A stretch of 26,815 nt of DNA from positions 1 through 26,815 of the forward strand of contig CAIZKE010000321.1 of NCBI GenBank assembly GCA_903933475.1. The letters are read 5' to 3'. Positions 1-6,763 of the stretch are shown here, piece after piece. Below the pieces are notes generated by a model. The model did not search any database. It was not told the origin of the DNA and was given only the letters and a program-made list of their open reading frames with translations. Each line of letters begins with the position of its first letter. The first letter of the stretch is position 1. Source of the stretch: an uncultured Alphaproteobacteria bacterium. GTDB taxonomy: Bacteria > Pseudomonadota > Alphaproteobacteria > Caulobacterales > Caulobacteraceae. The translations under genes were made by a program, and so were the position numbers.

Positions 1-10
1 GGGCGGTTCT

Positions 11-95
11 AATTCCTCCCCCAAGGGGGAGGTGGACCGGGGCAGACGCCCCGGGACGGAGGGGGTCAGCTGAGAAGCCGTTGACCCCCTCACCG
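11..95. repeat. Palindromic intergenic repeat, copy 1
   Basis: The unit starts AATTCC and contains nested inverted repeats: CTCCCCC/GGGGGAG at 16-31 around AA, CCGGGGC/GCCCCGG at 37-54 around AGAC, and GGGGGTCA near 61-68 answered by TGACCCCC at about 82-89. A second copy with the same order of blocks begins at 142. The blocks CCCCCAAGGGGGAGGTGG and GACGGAGGGGGTCA are shared and only the central variable stem differs, as expected of a dispersed REP-like family. It lies downstream of the minus-strand sdhAF4 gene, so it may end or protect that transcript. The lack of any coding signal is seen; the role is inferred. Confidence 0.7.
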
Positions 96-107
96 GGCTT
101 CGCCCGG
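93..107. other. GC-rich hairpin between repeat copies
   Basis: CCGGGC and GCCCGG pair as a 6-bp stem closed by a TTC loop. It sits between the two repeat units, downstream of sdhAF4. There is no adjacent T-run on either strand, so a classical intrinsic terminator is not supported. It may simply be part of the repeat family. Confidence 0.4.
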
Positions 108-141
108 AGCTCGCCCTGAGGTGGAGCAATTAAAGGGCTCC

Positions 142-214
142 AATTCCGCCCCCAAGGGGGAGGTGGCGCGCGCAGCGCGACGGAGGGGGTCAACTGAGGG
201 GCCGTTGCCCCTCA
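142..214. repeat. Palindromic intergenic repeat, copy 2
   Basis: This copy again starts AATTCC and carries CCCCCAAGGGGG, AGGTGG, a variable inner part (GCGCGCGCAGCGCG replaces the CCGGGGC stem of copy 1), GACGGAGGGGGTCA and a closing CCGTTGCCCCTCA. The 3' arm is slightly decayed (GCCCC instead of GACCCCC). It is in direct orientation relative to copy 1 and ends about 15 bases before the stop codon of sdhAF4. Confidence 0.7.
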
Positions 215-229
215 CACCCGCAGAGGCGC

Positions 230-439
230 CTAGAAGTCGACGGCGATGCCCTTGCGCTCCCAGTCGCCGAAACGGGTCGGCTCGAGGCCGGCGGGGCCAC
301 CCTGTTCGGCCAGCTGTTCGGCAGCCTCGGCCTCCGCAAGACGGCGGGCGGCGGCTTCCTCGAGGGCGCGGCGGGCGGCGGGGCTCAGGGCCTTTCCGGG
401 GGCGGCGTTGGGCGGGGCTTCGTCTTCCATGGAACCCAT
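230..439 (-). CDS. Succinate dehydrogenase assembly factor 4 family (DUF1674)
   Basis: This 69-residue protein ends in GLEPTRFGDWERKGIAVDF, the signature of DUF1674/SDHAF4 (usual form GPEPTRYGDWE-KG---DF). In the family, the protein binds the flavinylated SdhA subunit of succinate dehydrogenase and protects it during complex II assembly, acting in the bacterial cytoplasm. The N-terminal 45 residues are alanine- and glutamate-rich, probably helical and poorly conserved. Two in-frame ATG codons lie close together (residues 1 and 4), and the first is used here. It diverges from rsmB across about 60 bases that must hold both promoters. No sdh genes lie in the window, so the assignment rests on the C-terminal motif. 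Confidence 0.82.
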   Translation of the reverse strand: MGSMEDEAPPNAAPGKALSPAARRALEEAAARRLAEAEAAEQLAEQGGPAGLEPTRFGDWERKGIAVDF

Positions 440-502
440 CTAGGCGACCACAATGCGAAACGCCAGTTGCCTTGGCCGCCAGAACCGGGCAGGCGGCTCT
501 GT

Positions 503-1840
503 GTGACCGAACCCCGCATTCCCATCGGACTTCCCGCCCGCCGCGCCGCACTCGACCTGCTGGCCGCCGCCTTCTCCCGCCGCGCCGGACTGGAGGACGA
601 GTCCGCAGCGCCCGGCCTGGCCGACCTGGAGCCCCGCGACCGGGCCTTCGCCCGACTGCTGGTGCTGACAGCCCTGCGGCGGCTGGGCCCGCTGGACCGC
701 GCCCTTGATGCGCGCATCCCGCGCGCACCGCCGGAGATCGTTCGCAATATTCTGAGACTGGGGGCGGTCCAGGCCTTGGTTCTGGGCGCCCCGCCCCATG
801 CGGCCGTCAGCGCCAGCGTCGACCTGGCCGAGTCGATTCCTGACGCCCGTCGTTCCAAGGGCCTGGTCAACGCCGTCCTGAGGGGCCTGATCCGCGAGCC
901 GCCGGACCTGTCCGACCCCGAGGCCCTGGCGCCGGACTGGCTGCTGGCCCGCTGGAGCGCGGCCTGGGGCCGGCCGACCGCCCTGTCCGTGGCCTCGGTC
1001 ATCGCCGGGGAGCCAGACACCGACCTGACCCTGAGGGAGGACCCCGGTGCCCTGGCCGAGGCGCTGAATCTGACCCGGGTCGCCGCCGATACCTGGCGGA
1101 CCGCCCGGCGGGGCGAGGTCGCGGCCTGGGACGGTTTTGCCGAGGGTCGCTGGTGGGTGCAGGACGCCAGCGCCGCCGTCCCTGCCCGCCTGCTGAATCC
1201 AAGGCCAGGCCTGACCGCCCTGGACCTGTGCGCCGCGCCCGGCGGCAAGACCCTGCAACTGGCGGCCGCCGGGGCGGAGGTCACTGCCCTTGACCGCTCG
1301 CCGGCCCGCCTGCGCCGGGTGCGGGAGAACCTGGAGCGGACCGGCCTGACCGCCGAGGTCATCGCCGCCGACTCCGGGACATGGGATGATGGACGGACCT
1401 TCGACGCCGTCCTGCTCGACGCGCCGTGCACCGCCACCGGGACCTTCCGCCGAAACCCGGACGTGCTCTGGGCGGTGAAACCCGGCGACATCGCGTCCCT
1501 GGCTGCAGACCAGGCCCGGCTCCTCGACGCCGCCGCCCGGCGGGTGCGGCCGGGTGGGCGCCTGGTCTACTGCGTCTGCTCCCTGGAGACCGAAGAGGGC
1601 GAGGCCCAGGTCACCGGCTTCCTGAAGCGGTGCACCGACTTCGCCCTCGACCCCATCGCCCCGGGAGAGGGCGGGGCCCCCCCGGAAAGCCGCCGGGAGG
1701 ACGGGACCCTCAGGATCCTGCCGACCCACCGCCCGGGCGGAACAGACGGCTTCTTCATCGCCCGTTTCGCCCGTCGGCCAAACCGCCGCGCCCGCCGGGA
1801 CTTGGCGCAGGGCGCAGGGGCCGTTAAATCCGGATCATGA
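503..1840 (+). CDS. rsmB: 16S rRNA (cytosine-967 C5) methyltransferase RsmB
   Basis: RsmB transfers a methyl group from S-adenosylmethionine to C5 of cytosine 967 in 16S rRNA. The 445-residue protein has an N-terminal NusB-like helical RNA-binding domain (about 10-130) and a C-terminal Rossmann methyltransferase. Motif I is CAAPGGK (243-249), motif IV is DAPC with Cys309, and motif VI is YCVCSLE with Cys359. The 50-residue spacing between the two cysteines matches E. coli RsmB (325 and 375). I chose the GTG at 503 because AGGCGG at 491-496 gives a Shine-Dalgarno at proper spacing; a TTG at 467 is the longer alternative. The stop overlaps the rpe start (ATGA), indicating translational coupling. 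Confidence 0.95.
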   Translation: MTEPRIPIGLPARRAALDLLAAAFSRRAGLEDESAAPGLADLEPRDRAFARLLVLTALRRLGPLDRALDARIPRAPPEIVRNILRLGAVQALVLGAPPHAAVSASVDLAESIPDARRSKGLVNAVLRGLIREPPDLSDPEALAPDWLLARWSAAWGRPTALSVASVIAGEPDTDLTLREDPGALAEALNLTRVAADTWRTARRGEVAAWDGFAEGRWWVQDASAAVPARLLNPRPGLTALDLCAAPGGKTLQLAAAGAEVTALDRSPARLRRVRENLERTGLTAEVIAADSGTWDDGRTFDAVLLDAPCTATGTFRRNPDVLWAVKPGDIASLAADQARLLDAAARRVRPGGRLVYCVCSLETEEGEAQVTGFLKRCTDFALDPIAPGEGGAPPESRREDGTLRILPTHRPGGTDGFFIARFARRPNRRARRDLAQGAGAVKSGS

Positions 1841-2496
1841 GCCCGCGTCCGATCATCGCCCCCTCGATCCTCGCCGCCGACTTCGCCCGGCTGGGCGAGG
1901 AGGTCCGCGCCGTCCAGGCGGCTGGCGCCGACTGGCTGCACATCGATGTCATGGACGGCCACTTCGTGCCGAACATCACCCTGGGGCCCGACATCGTCCG
2001 GGCCCTGAAGCCGCACGCGACCATCCCCATGGACGTGCACCTGATGATCGCCCCCGTGGACCCCTTTCTCGAGGCCTTCGTCGAGGCCGGGGCCGACATC
2101 GTCAGCGTGCACCCGGAGAGCGGGCCGCACCTGAACCGGACCCTTAAGCGTATCCGTCAGCTGGGTGCCCGGGCCGGGGTGGTCTTCAACCCGTCGACCT
2201 CGCCTTCCGTGATCGAATGGATGATGGACGAGGTCGACCTGATCCTCGTCATGTCCATCAATCCGGGCTTCGGCGGGCAGAGCTTCATGCATTCCCAGTT
2301 GGCCAAGATCGAGACCCTGAGGCGGATGATCGACGCCAGCGGCCGGGACATCGTGCTGGAGGTCGACGGCGGCGTCACCGCCGAGACCGCGCGCCTGTGC
2401 GTCGACGCCGGCGCCACCGCCCTGGTGGCGGGCACGGCGGTCTTCCGGGGCGGTCCGCAGGCCTACGCCGCCAATATCGCCGCCCTGCGCGGTTAA
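1837..2496 (+). CDS. rpe: Ribulose-phosphate 3-epimerase
   Basis: This TIM-barrel enzyme interconverts ribulose 5-phosphate and xylulose 5-phosphate in the pentose-phosphate or Calvin pathway. At 219 residues it is full length. Family motifs are clear: IAPSILAADF at the N-terminus, HIDVMDGHFVPN with His35 and catalytic Asp37, DVHLM with His68, the flexible loop MSINPGFGGQ, and EVDGGV with the second catalytic Asp177, followed by a phosphate-binding LVAGTAVF. The start codon overlaps the rsmB stop by four bases, so the two genes are co-transcribed and probably coupled in translation. A small transaldolase of the same pathway is encoded near 22.9 kb. Confidence 0.97.
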   Translation: MSPRPIIAPSILAADFARLGEEVRAVQAAGADWLHIDVMDGHFVPNITLGPDIVRALKPHATIPMDVHLMIAPVDPFLEAFVEAGADIVSVHPESGPHLNRTLKRIRQLGARAGVVFNPSTSPSVIEWMMDEVDLILVMSINPGFGGQSFMHSQLAKIETLRRMIDASGRDIVLEVDGGVTAETARLCVDAGATALVAGTAVFRGGPQAYAANIAALRG

Positions 2497-2554
2497 GGCC
2501 CCGGGACGAGCTGTGGGCGGTTTCAGGGAATCGCCGGCTGGGCTAGAAGCCCTT

Positions 2555-2630
2555 CGTCCCGCGTGACTGGCGAAACAGGTGGAACTCCACCGGGGAGCGC
2601 AGGGACGTCAAAGTGCCGCTCGCCTGGGCC
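2555..2630 (+). promoter_or_regulatory. ZTP (pfl) riboswitch upstream of purH
   Basis: The region matches the pfl RNA consensus. P1 forms from CGTCCCGCG (2555-2563) with CGCAGGGACG (2598-2607), leaving A2601 bulged. The conserved internal strand TGACTGGCG follows, then P2 as GGTGG/CCACC (2578-2591) with an AACT loop, then GGGGAGC (2592-2598). The second subdomain carries CGCCTGGGCC (2621-2630), matching the conserved CGCCUGGGC small hairpin. Known examples sense ZTP/ZMP, the purine intermediate AICAR-phosphate, and raise expression of purine or folate genes. The first possible purH Shine-Dalgarno (2649-2654) is about 19 bases away and no T-run terminator is seen, suggesting translational control. 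Confidence 0.9.
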
Positions 2631-2658
2631 GACCTTCCGAACCGACACGGAGAGCGCC

Positions 2659-4272
2659 ATGCCTGCCGCACCCGACTTCCCGCCCGCGCCTGACCGCGCC
2701 CACGTCCGCCGAGCCCTGATCTCAGTGTCTGACAAGACCGGTCGGGTCGAGGCGGCCCAGGCCCTGTCCCGGCTGGGGGTCGAGCTGGTCTCCACAGGCG
2801 GCACCCGGGCGGCCATCGCTGCGGCTGGCCTGGCGGTGAAGGACGTCTCGGACCTGACCGGCTTCCCGGAAATGATGGACGGTCGGGTCAAGACCCTGCA
2901 CCCGGGGGTGCACGGCGGCCTGCTGGGCGTGCGCGACGCCCCGGCCCACGCCGCCGCCATGGCCGAGCATGGCATTGGCGGAATCGACCTCGTCTACGTC
3001 AACCTCTACCCCTTCGAGAAGACCGTAGCCGGCGGGGCGGACGCCGCCAACGCCATCGAGAACATCGACATCGGCGGACCGGCCATGATCCGCTCGGCGG
3101 CCAAGAACCACGCCTATGTGGCGGTCTGCACCGAGCTGGAGGACCTGCAGGCGGTGCTGGCGGAGCTGGAGGCGGAGGGGACCACGAGCCTGTCCCTGCG
3201 CCGGACACTGGCGGGCCGGGCCTATGCCCGCACGGCGGCCTACGATGCGGCCATCTCGACCTGGTTCGCCCGGGAACTGGGCGAGGCCGCCCCGAAGCGC
3301 CGCGCCTTCTCGGGCCGGCTGGCCCAGACCCTGAGGTATGGCGAGAACCCCCACCAGCCGGCGGCCTTCTATGTCGAGGAGTCCCCTCGCACGGGCGTGG
3401 CGACAGCCCGGCAGATGCAGGGCAAGGCCCTGAGCTACAACAACATCGCCGACACCGACGCGGCCATCGAACTGGTGGCGGAATTTGATCCGGCGAAATC
3501 CGCGGCCGTAGCCATCATCAAGCACGCCAACCCCTGCGGCGTGGCCCTGGGCGTAGACCTCAAGACGGCCTATGCCCGGGCGCTGCAGTGCGACCCGGTC
3601 TCTGCCTTCGGCGGCATCGTGGCGGTGAACCGCCGGCTGGATGCGGCCTCGGCGAAGGAGATCCTCAAGATCTTCACCGAGGTGGTCGTGGCGCCTGAGG
3701 CCGACGACGAGGCCATCGCCCTGTTCGCCAAGAAAAAGGACCTGCGCCTGCTCCTGACCGGCGGCATGCCCGATCCCCTGGCGCCCGGCGACGTCTTCAA
3801 GCAGGTCGCCGGGGGCTTCCTGGTCCAGGGCCGCGACACCGCCCGGATCACGGCGGCGGACCTGAAGATCGTCACGCGCCGCCAGCCGACCCCACAGGAG
3901 GTCGAGGACATGCTGTTCGCCTTCACCGTGGCCAAGCACGTCAAGTCCAACGCCATCGTCTTCGCCCGGGACGGCCAGACGGCGGGCATTGGCGCGGGCC
4001 AGATGAACCGGCGCGATTCCGCCCGGATCGCCGCCATCCGCGCCGGCGAGGCTGCCGAGCAGGCGGGCCTTCCGGAGAGCCTGGCCCGGGGCTCGGCCTG
4101 CGCCTCTGAAGCCTTCTTCCCCTTCGCCGACGGCCTGGTCCAGGCAGCAGAGGCAGGCGCCACGGCGGTGATCCAGCCGGGCGGATCGATCCGCGACGCG
4201 GAGGTGATCGCTGCGGCGGACGCCGCCGGCGTGACCATGGCCTTCACCGGTGTTCGCGTGTTCCGGCACTAG
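2659..4272 (+). CDS. purH: Bifunctional AICAR transformylase/IMP cyclohydrolase PurH
   Basis: PurH formylates AICAR with 10-formyl-THF and closes the ring to IMP, the last two steps of de novo purine synthesis. The 537-residue protein has an N-terminal MGS-like cyclohydrolase domain (SVSDKTG, GRVKTLHPGVHGGLL) and a C-terminal transformylase domain with RYGENPHQ (226-233), the catalytic KHANPCG (Lys288-His289) and DPVSAFGGIVAVNR. I place the start at ATG 2659, preceded by GGAGAG at 2649-2654. An in-frame GTG at 2563 would translate through the riboswitch and adds no conserved sequence. It is the evident target of the upstream ZTP riboswitch, whose ligand is a PurH substrate or its triphosphate. 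Confidence 0.97.
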   Translation: MPAAPDFPPAPDRAHVRRALISVSDKTGRVEAAQALSRLGVELVSTGGTRAAIAAAGLAVKDVSDLTGFPEMMDGRVKTLHPGVHGGLLGVRDAPAHAAAMAEHGIGGIDLVYVNLYPFEKTVAGGADAANAIENIDIGGPAMIRSAAKNHAYVAVCTELEDLQAVLAELEAEGTTSLSLRRTLAGRAYARTAAYDAAISTWFARELGEAAPKRRAFSGRLAQTLRYGENPHQPAAFYVEESPRTGVATARQMQGKALSYNNIADTDAAIELVAEFDPAKSAAVAIIKHANPCGVALGVDLKTAYARALQCDPVSAFGGIVAVNRRLDAASAKEILKIFTEVVVAPEADDEAIALFAKKKDLRLLLTGGMPDPLAPGDVFKQVAGGFLVQGRDTARITAADLKIVTRRQPTPQEVEDMLFAFTVAKHVKSNAIVFARDGQTAGIGAGQMNRRDSARIAAIRAGEAAEQAGLPESLARGSACASEAFFPFADGLVQAAEAGATAVIQPGGSIRDAEVIAAADAAGVTMAFTGVRVFRH

Positions 4273-4297
4273 TTTTTTTCCATCCAAGGAGACCGTC

Positions 4298-5902
4298 ATG
4301 CATCTGCTCCGTCCCGTCGCCCTGGCGGGCCTTGTCCTGGCCTCGCTGGCGGCCGCTCCGGACCCCTCGGTTGCGGCGACGCCGAAGGCGGGCGACAAGA
4401 TCGCTCCGGCGACCACCGTCTGGACCACCGCCACCCAACGCCGGCCCGCAGCCTTCGCCGGGCCGGCCCAGGTGACCGGGGGCGTCCTGGTGATCGCCGC
4501 AGGCTCCGTCGCCCAGGCGTCGGAGCGGGCGTCCGTAGTCCTCTCGCCCAACGCGGGCGTCGACATCCGCAAGGCGGCGGAGGCCGAGGACTTCGACTTC
4601 GCCAGCGGCGAAATTCTGACCCTCAGGGCCTTCGGGGGCCTGGACCAGGTCATCCTCCTCGGCCTGGGCGAGGGGGCCTCCCCGGCGCGTCTTCAGGCGG
4701 CGGGCGAAGCCCTGGGCCGTGCCCTTGCCAAGGTCCCGGCGCCGGTCACCGTGGCGACGGGAACGCTGGAGGCCGGCGGGGTGGCGGAACTCGCCACCGG
4801 CTTTGGCATCGGAGAGTACAGGTCGGACCTCCTGGCCTCGGAGCGCCCGAAGGCAGCCCCGGCCGGCGTCGTCTTCATGGGCGCGGGCGCGGCCGGTGCC
4901 GAGCCGATGTACCGCACCCGGGGCCTGGCCCTGGTCGAGGCGGTCCAGTGGACCCGGGACGTCTCCAATCTGCCGGCCAACCTCCTCTATCCCCAGGCCT
5001 TCGTGGACAGCGCCCGGGCGGCCTTTGCCGGGATTCCGGGCGTCAGCATCGAGGTCCTCGACGAGGTCGCCATCCGGCGGCTCGGCATGGGCGCCCTCTC
5101 CGGAGTGGGCATGGGATCGGCCCGCCCCCCCCGCCTCCTGGTCGTTCGCTACCGGGGCGCCGGGGTCGCCGAGGGCAAGCCCCTGGTCCTGGCGGGCAAG
5201 GGCATCACCTTCGACAGCGGCGGCCTGTCCATCAAGGGTTCGGCTGGCATGGGCGAGATGAAGATGGACATGTCCGGCGCAGCCTCGGTGACCGGGGCGG
5301 TGCTATCCCTGGCGAAGTCCGGGGCGCCAGTGAACGTGGCCGCCGTCGCCGCCCTGGCCGAGAACATGCCGGACGGCGGCGCCATCCGGCCTGGCGACGT
5401 GCTGACGGCCATGAACGGGAAGACCATCGAGATCATCTCCACTGACGCCGAAGGCCGGCTGGTCCTGGCCGACGCCCTGGTCTGGGCCGAGCGCAACCTC
5501 AAGCCTGCGGCGGTCGTGGACCTCGCCACCCTGACCGGCGCAATCCGCACGGCCCTCGGGGACGACTATGCCGGCCTGTTCGCCCGGGGCGACGCCCTGG
5601 CCGACCGGCTGATGACCGCTGGCGAGCAGACCGGCGAACAGCTCTGGAAGATGCCGCTCCATCCCAGCTACGCCAAGGACACGGCCTCCACCATCGCCGA
5701 CATCAAGAACAGCGGGGAAGGCGGTGCCGGGGCCGGGACGGGTGCCTGGTTCATCGGCGAGTTCATCAGCCGCGACATTCCCTGGGCGCATATCGACATC
5801 GCTGGCGTGGCCTATGGCGCGGCGAACGCGGTCAAGCCGGCGGGATCCGCAGGATTCGGGGTGCGGCTGCTGGACCGTCTGGCCCGGGACTGGGCCCGGT
5901 AG
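4298..5902 (+). CDS. Exported M17 leucyl aminopeptidase
   Basis: This is a dinuclear metal aminopeptidase of the M17 (PepA/leucyl aminopeptidase) family, 534 residues. All active-site residues are present at spacings identical to E. coli PepA: Lys301 and Asp306 in GKGITFDSGG, Lys313, Asp324 in KMDMSG, and Asp383, Glu385 and Arg387 in TDAEGRL (PepA 270, 275, 282, 293, 352, 354, 356). Unlike cytoplasmic PepA, it begins with a signal peptide (MHLLRPVALAGLVLASLAAA, cleavage around residues 20-30), so it probably trims peptides in the periplasm. The start follows a strong AAGGAGA at 4286-4292. It lies 25 nt after purH, so it may share its transcript, although a T7 run (4273-4279) intervenes. Confidence 0.92.
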   Translation: MHLLRPVALAGLVLASLAAAPDPSVAATPKAGDKIAPATTVWTTATQRRPAAFAGPAQVTGGVLVIAAGSVAQASERASVVLSPNAGVDIRKAAEAEDFDFASGEILTLRAFGGLDQVILLGLGEGASPARLQAAGEALGRALAKVPAPVTVATGTLEAGGVAELATGFGIGEYRSDLLASERPKAAPAGVVFMGAGAAGAEPMYRTRGLALVEAVQWTRDVSNLPANLLYPQAFVDSARAAFAGIPGVSIEVLDEVAIRRLGMGALSGVGMGSARPPRLLVVRYRGAGVAEGKPLVLAGKGITFDSGGLSIKGSAGMGEMKMDMSGAASVTGAVLSLAKSGAPVNVAAVAALAENMPDGGAIRPGDVLTAMNGKTIEIISTDAEGRLVLADALVWAERNLKPAAVVDLATLTGAIRTALGDDYAGLFARGDALADRLMTAGEQTGEQLWKMPLHPSYAKDTASTIADIKNSGEGGAGAGTGAWFIGEFISRDIPWAHIDIAGVAYGAANAVKPAGSAGFGVRLLDRLARDWAR

Positions 5903-5911
5903 GCAGACGGA

Positions 5912-6610
5912 TCAGAGGGTGTCGACCATCACGAGTTCGGCGTCCTCCAGGGCGGTGATGCGCAGGGCAGGCTCGTCGACGATTGCTGCCCCGTCCCGGG
6001 TCCCGACGGTCACGCCATTGACCTCGACCGAGCCCCGGGCCGGCACGAGGTAGGCGCGCCGGCCCGGCGCCAGGGCGTAGTCCAGCGTCTCGCCGGCCGG
6101 CAGGGTCGCGCCCAGCACCCGGCCCGGGGTGCGGATGGGCAGGGCCTCGTCATCTTCCGGAAGGCCGGAGGCCAGGGTCACGAAGCGCCCGGCGCGGTCA
6201 TCCCTCGGGAAGGGCCGGGCACCCCAGGACGGCGCGTCTCCGGCCCGGGCCGGCAGGATCCAGATCTGGAAGAGGCGGGTGACGCCCGGCTCGAGGTTGT
6301 ACTCGGCGTGCCGGATGCCCGAGCCGGCGCTCATCACCTGGACGTCACCGGCGGCGGTGCGGCCCTGGTTGCCCAGGCTGTCCTGGTGGCTGATCGCGCC
6401 CTCGAGGACATAGGTGATGATCTCCATGTCCTCGTGCGCATGGGCGGGAAAGCCCGTGTTCGGCTGGATGGCGTCGTCATTCCAGACCCGCAGGGCGCCC
6501 CAGTTCATGCGCGCCGGGTCCTGGTAGCCCGAGAAGGAGAAGTGATGCCGGGCCCGCAGCCAGCCATGGTCGGCGCCGCCAAGGGTATCGAAAGGACGAA
6601 GGTCGATCAT
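5912..6610 (-). CDS. Pirin family bicupin protein
   Basis: This 232-residue protein belongs to the pirin/YhhW family of bicupins. The N-terminal cupin has the metal site intact: His57 and His59 in FPAHAHEDMEIITYVLEG, then His101 and Glu103 in SGIRHAEYN. The second cupin is the short C-terminal half, as in other bacterial pirins. Some members are quercetin 2,3-dioxygenases; others are regulators or redox proteins, so the substrate cannot be stated. The start at 6610 is preceded on the minus strand by GGAGGAG (6618-6624). It converges on the aminopeptidase gene with a 9-base gap and diverges from the MFS transporter. Confidence 0.92.
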   Translation of the reverse strand: MIDLRPFDTLGGADHGWLRARHHFSFSGYQDPARMNWGALRVWNDDAIQPNTGFPAHAHEDMEIITYVLEGAISHQDSLGNQGRTAAGDVQVMSAGSGIRHAEYNLEPGVTRLFQIWILPARAGDAPSWGARPFPRDDRAGRFVTLASGLPEDDEALPIRTPGRVLGATLPAGETLDYALAPGRRAYLVPARGSVEVNGVTVGTRDGAAIVDEPALRITALEDAELVMVDTL

Positions 6611-6763
6611 GGGTAGGCTCCTCCGGCGGGGGCTCTGTCAGCCGCAAGATAGGGACTGGGAGGGTCAATTGGAAACGGCAGGGCGGAAGATTTGCCGGCA
6701 GAACCGGTGGACGCCCGAACTGGCGACGGGCCAGAATGGATCGCGAGTCGCCGGGAGATCCGA

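Noticed and set aside
1..229. CRISPR or mobile element explanation for the repeats near the left edge
   Set aside because: Only two units, no regular spacers, no transposase frame and no target-site duplication; an intergenic palindromic repeat fits better.
385..1729. Long minus-strand open frames opposite rsmB
   Set aside because: They are Arg/Ser/Gly/Pro-rich shadows typical of GC-rich antisense frames and lack any recognisable domain.
2563..2658. N-terminal extension of purH from the upstream GTG
   Set aside because: These bases form the ZTP riboswitch and the encoded residues show no family conservation; ATG 2659 has its own Shine-Dalgarno.
2722..4653. 643-codon minus-strand open frame opposite purH
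   Set aside because: It covers purH completely and runs into the next gene, with low-complexity composition rich in Arg, Gly, Asp and Val; purH motifs on the plus strand are unambiguous.
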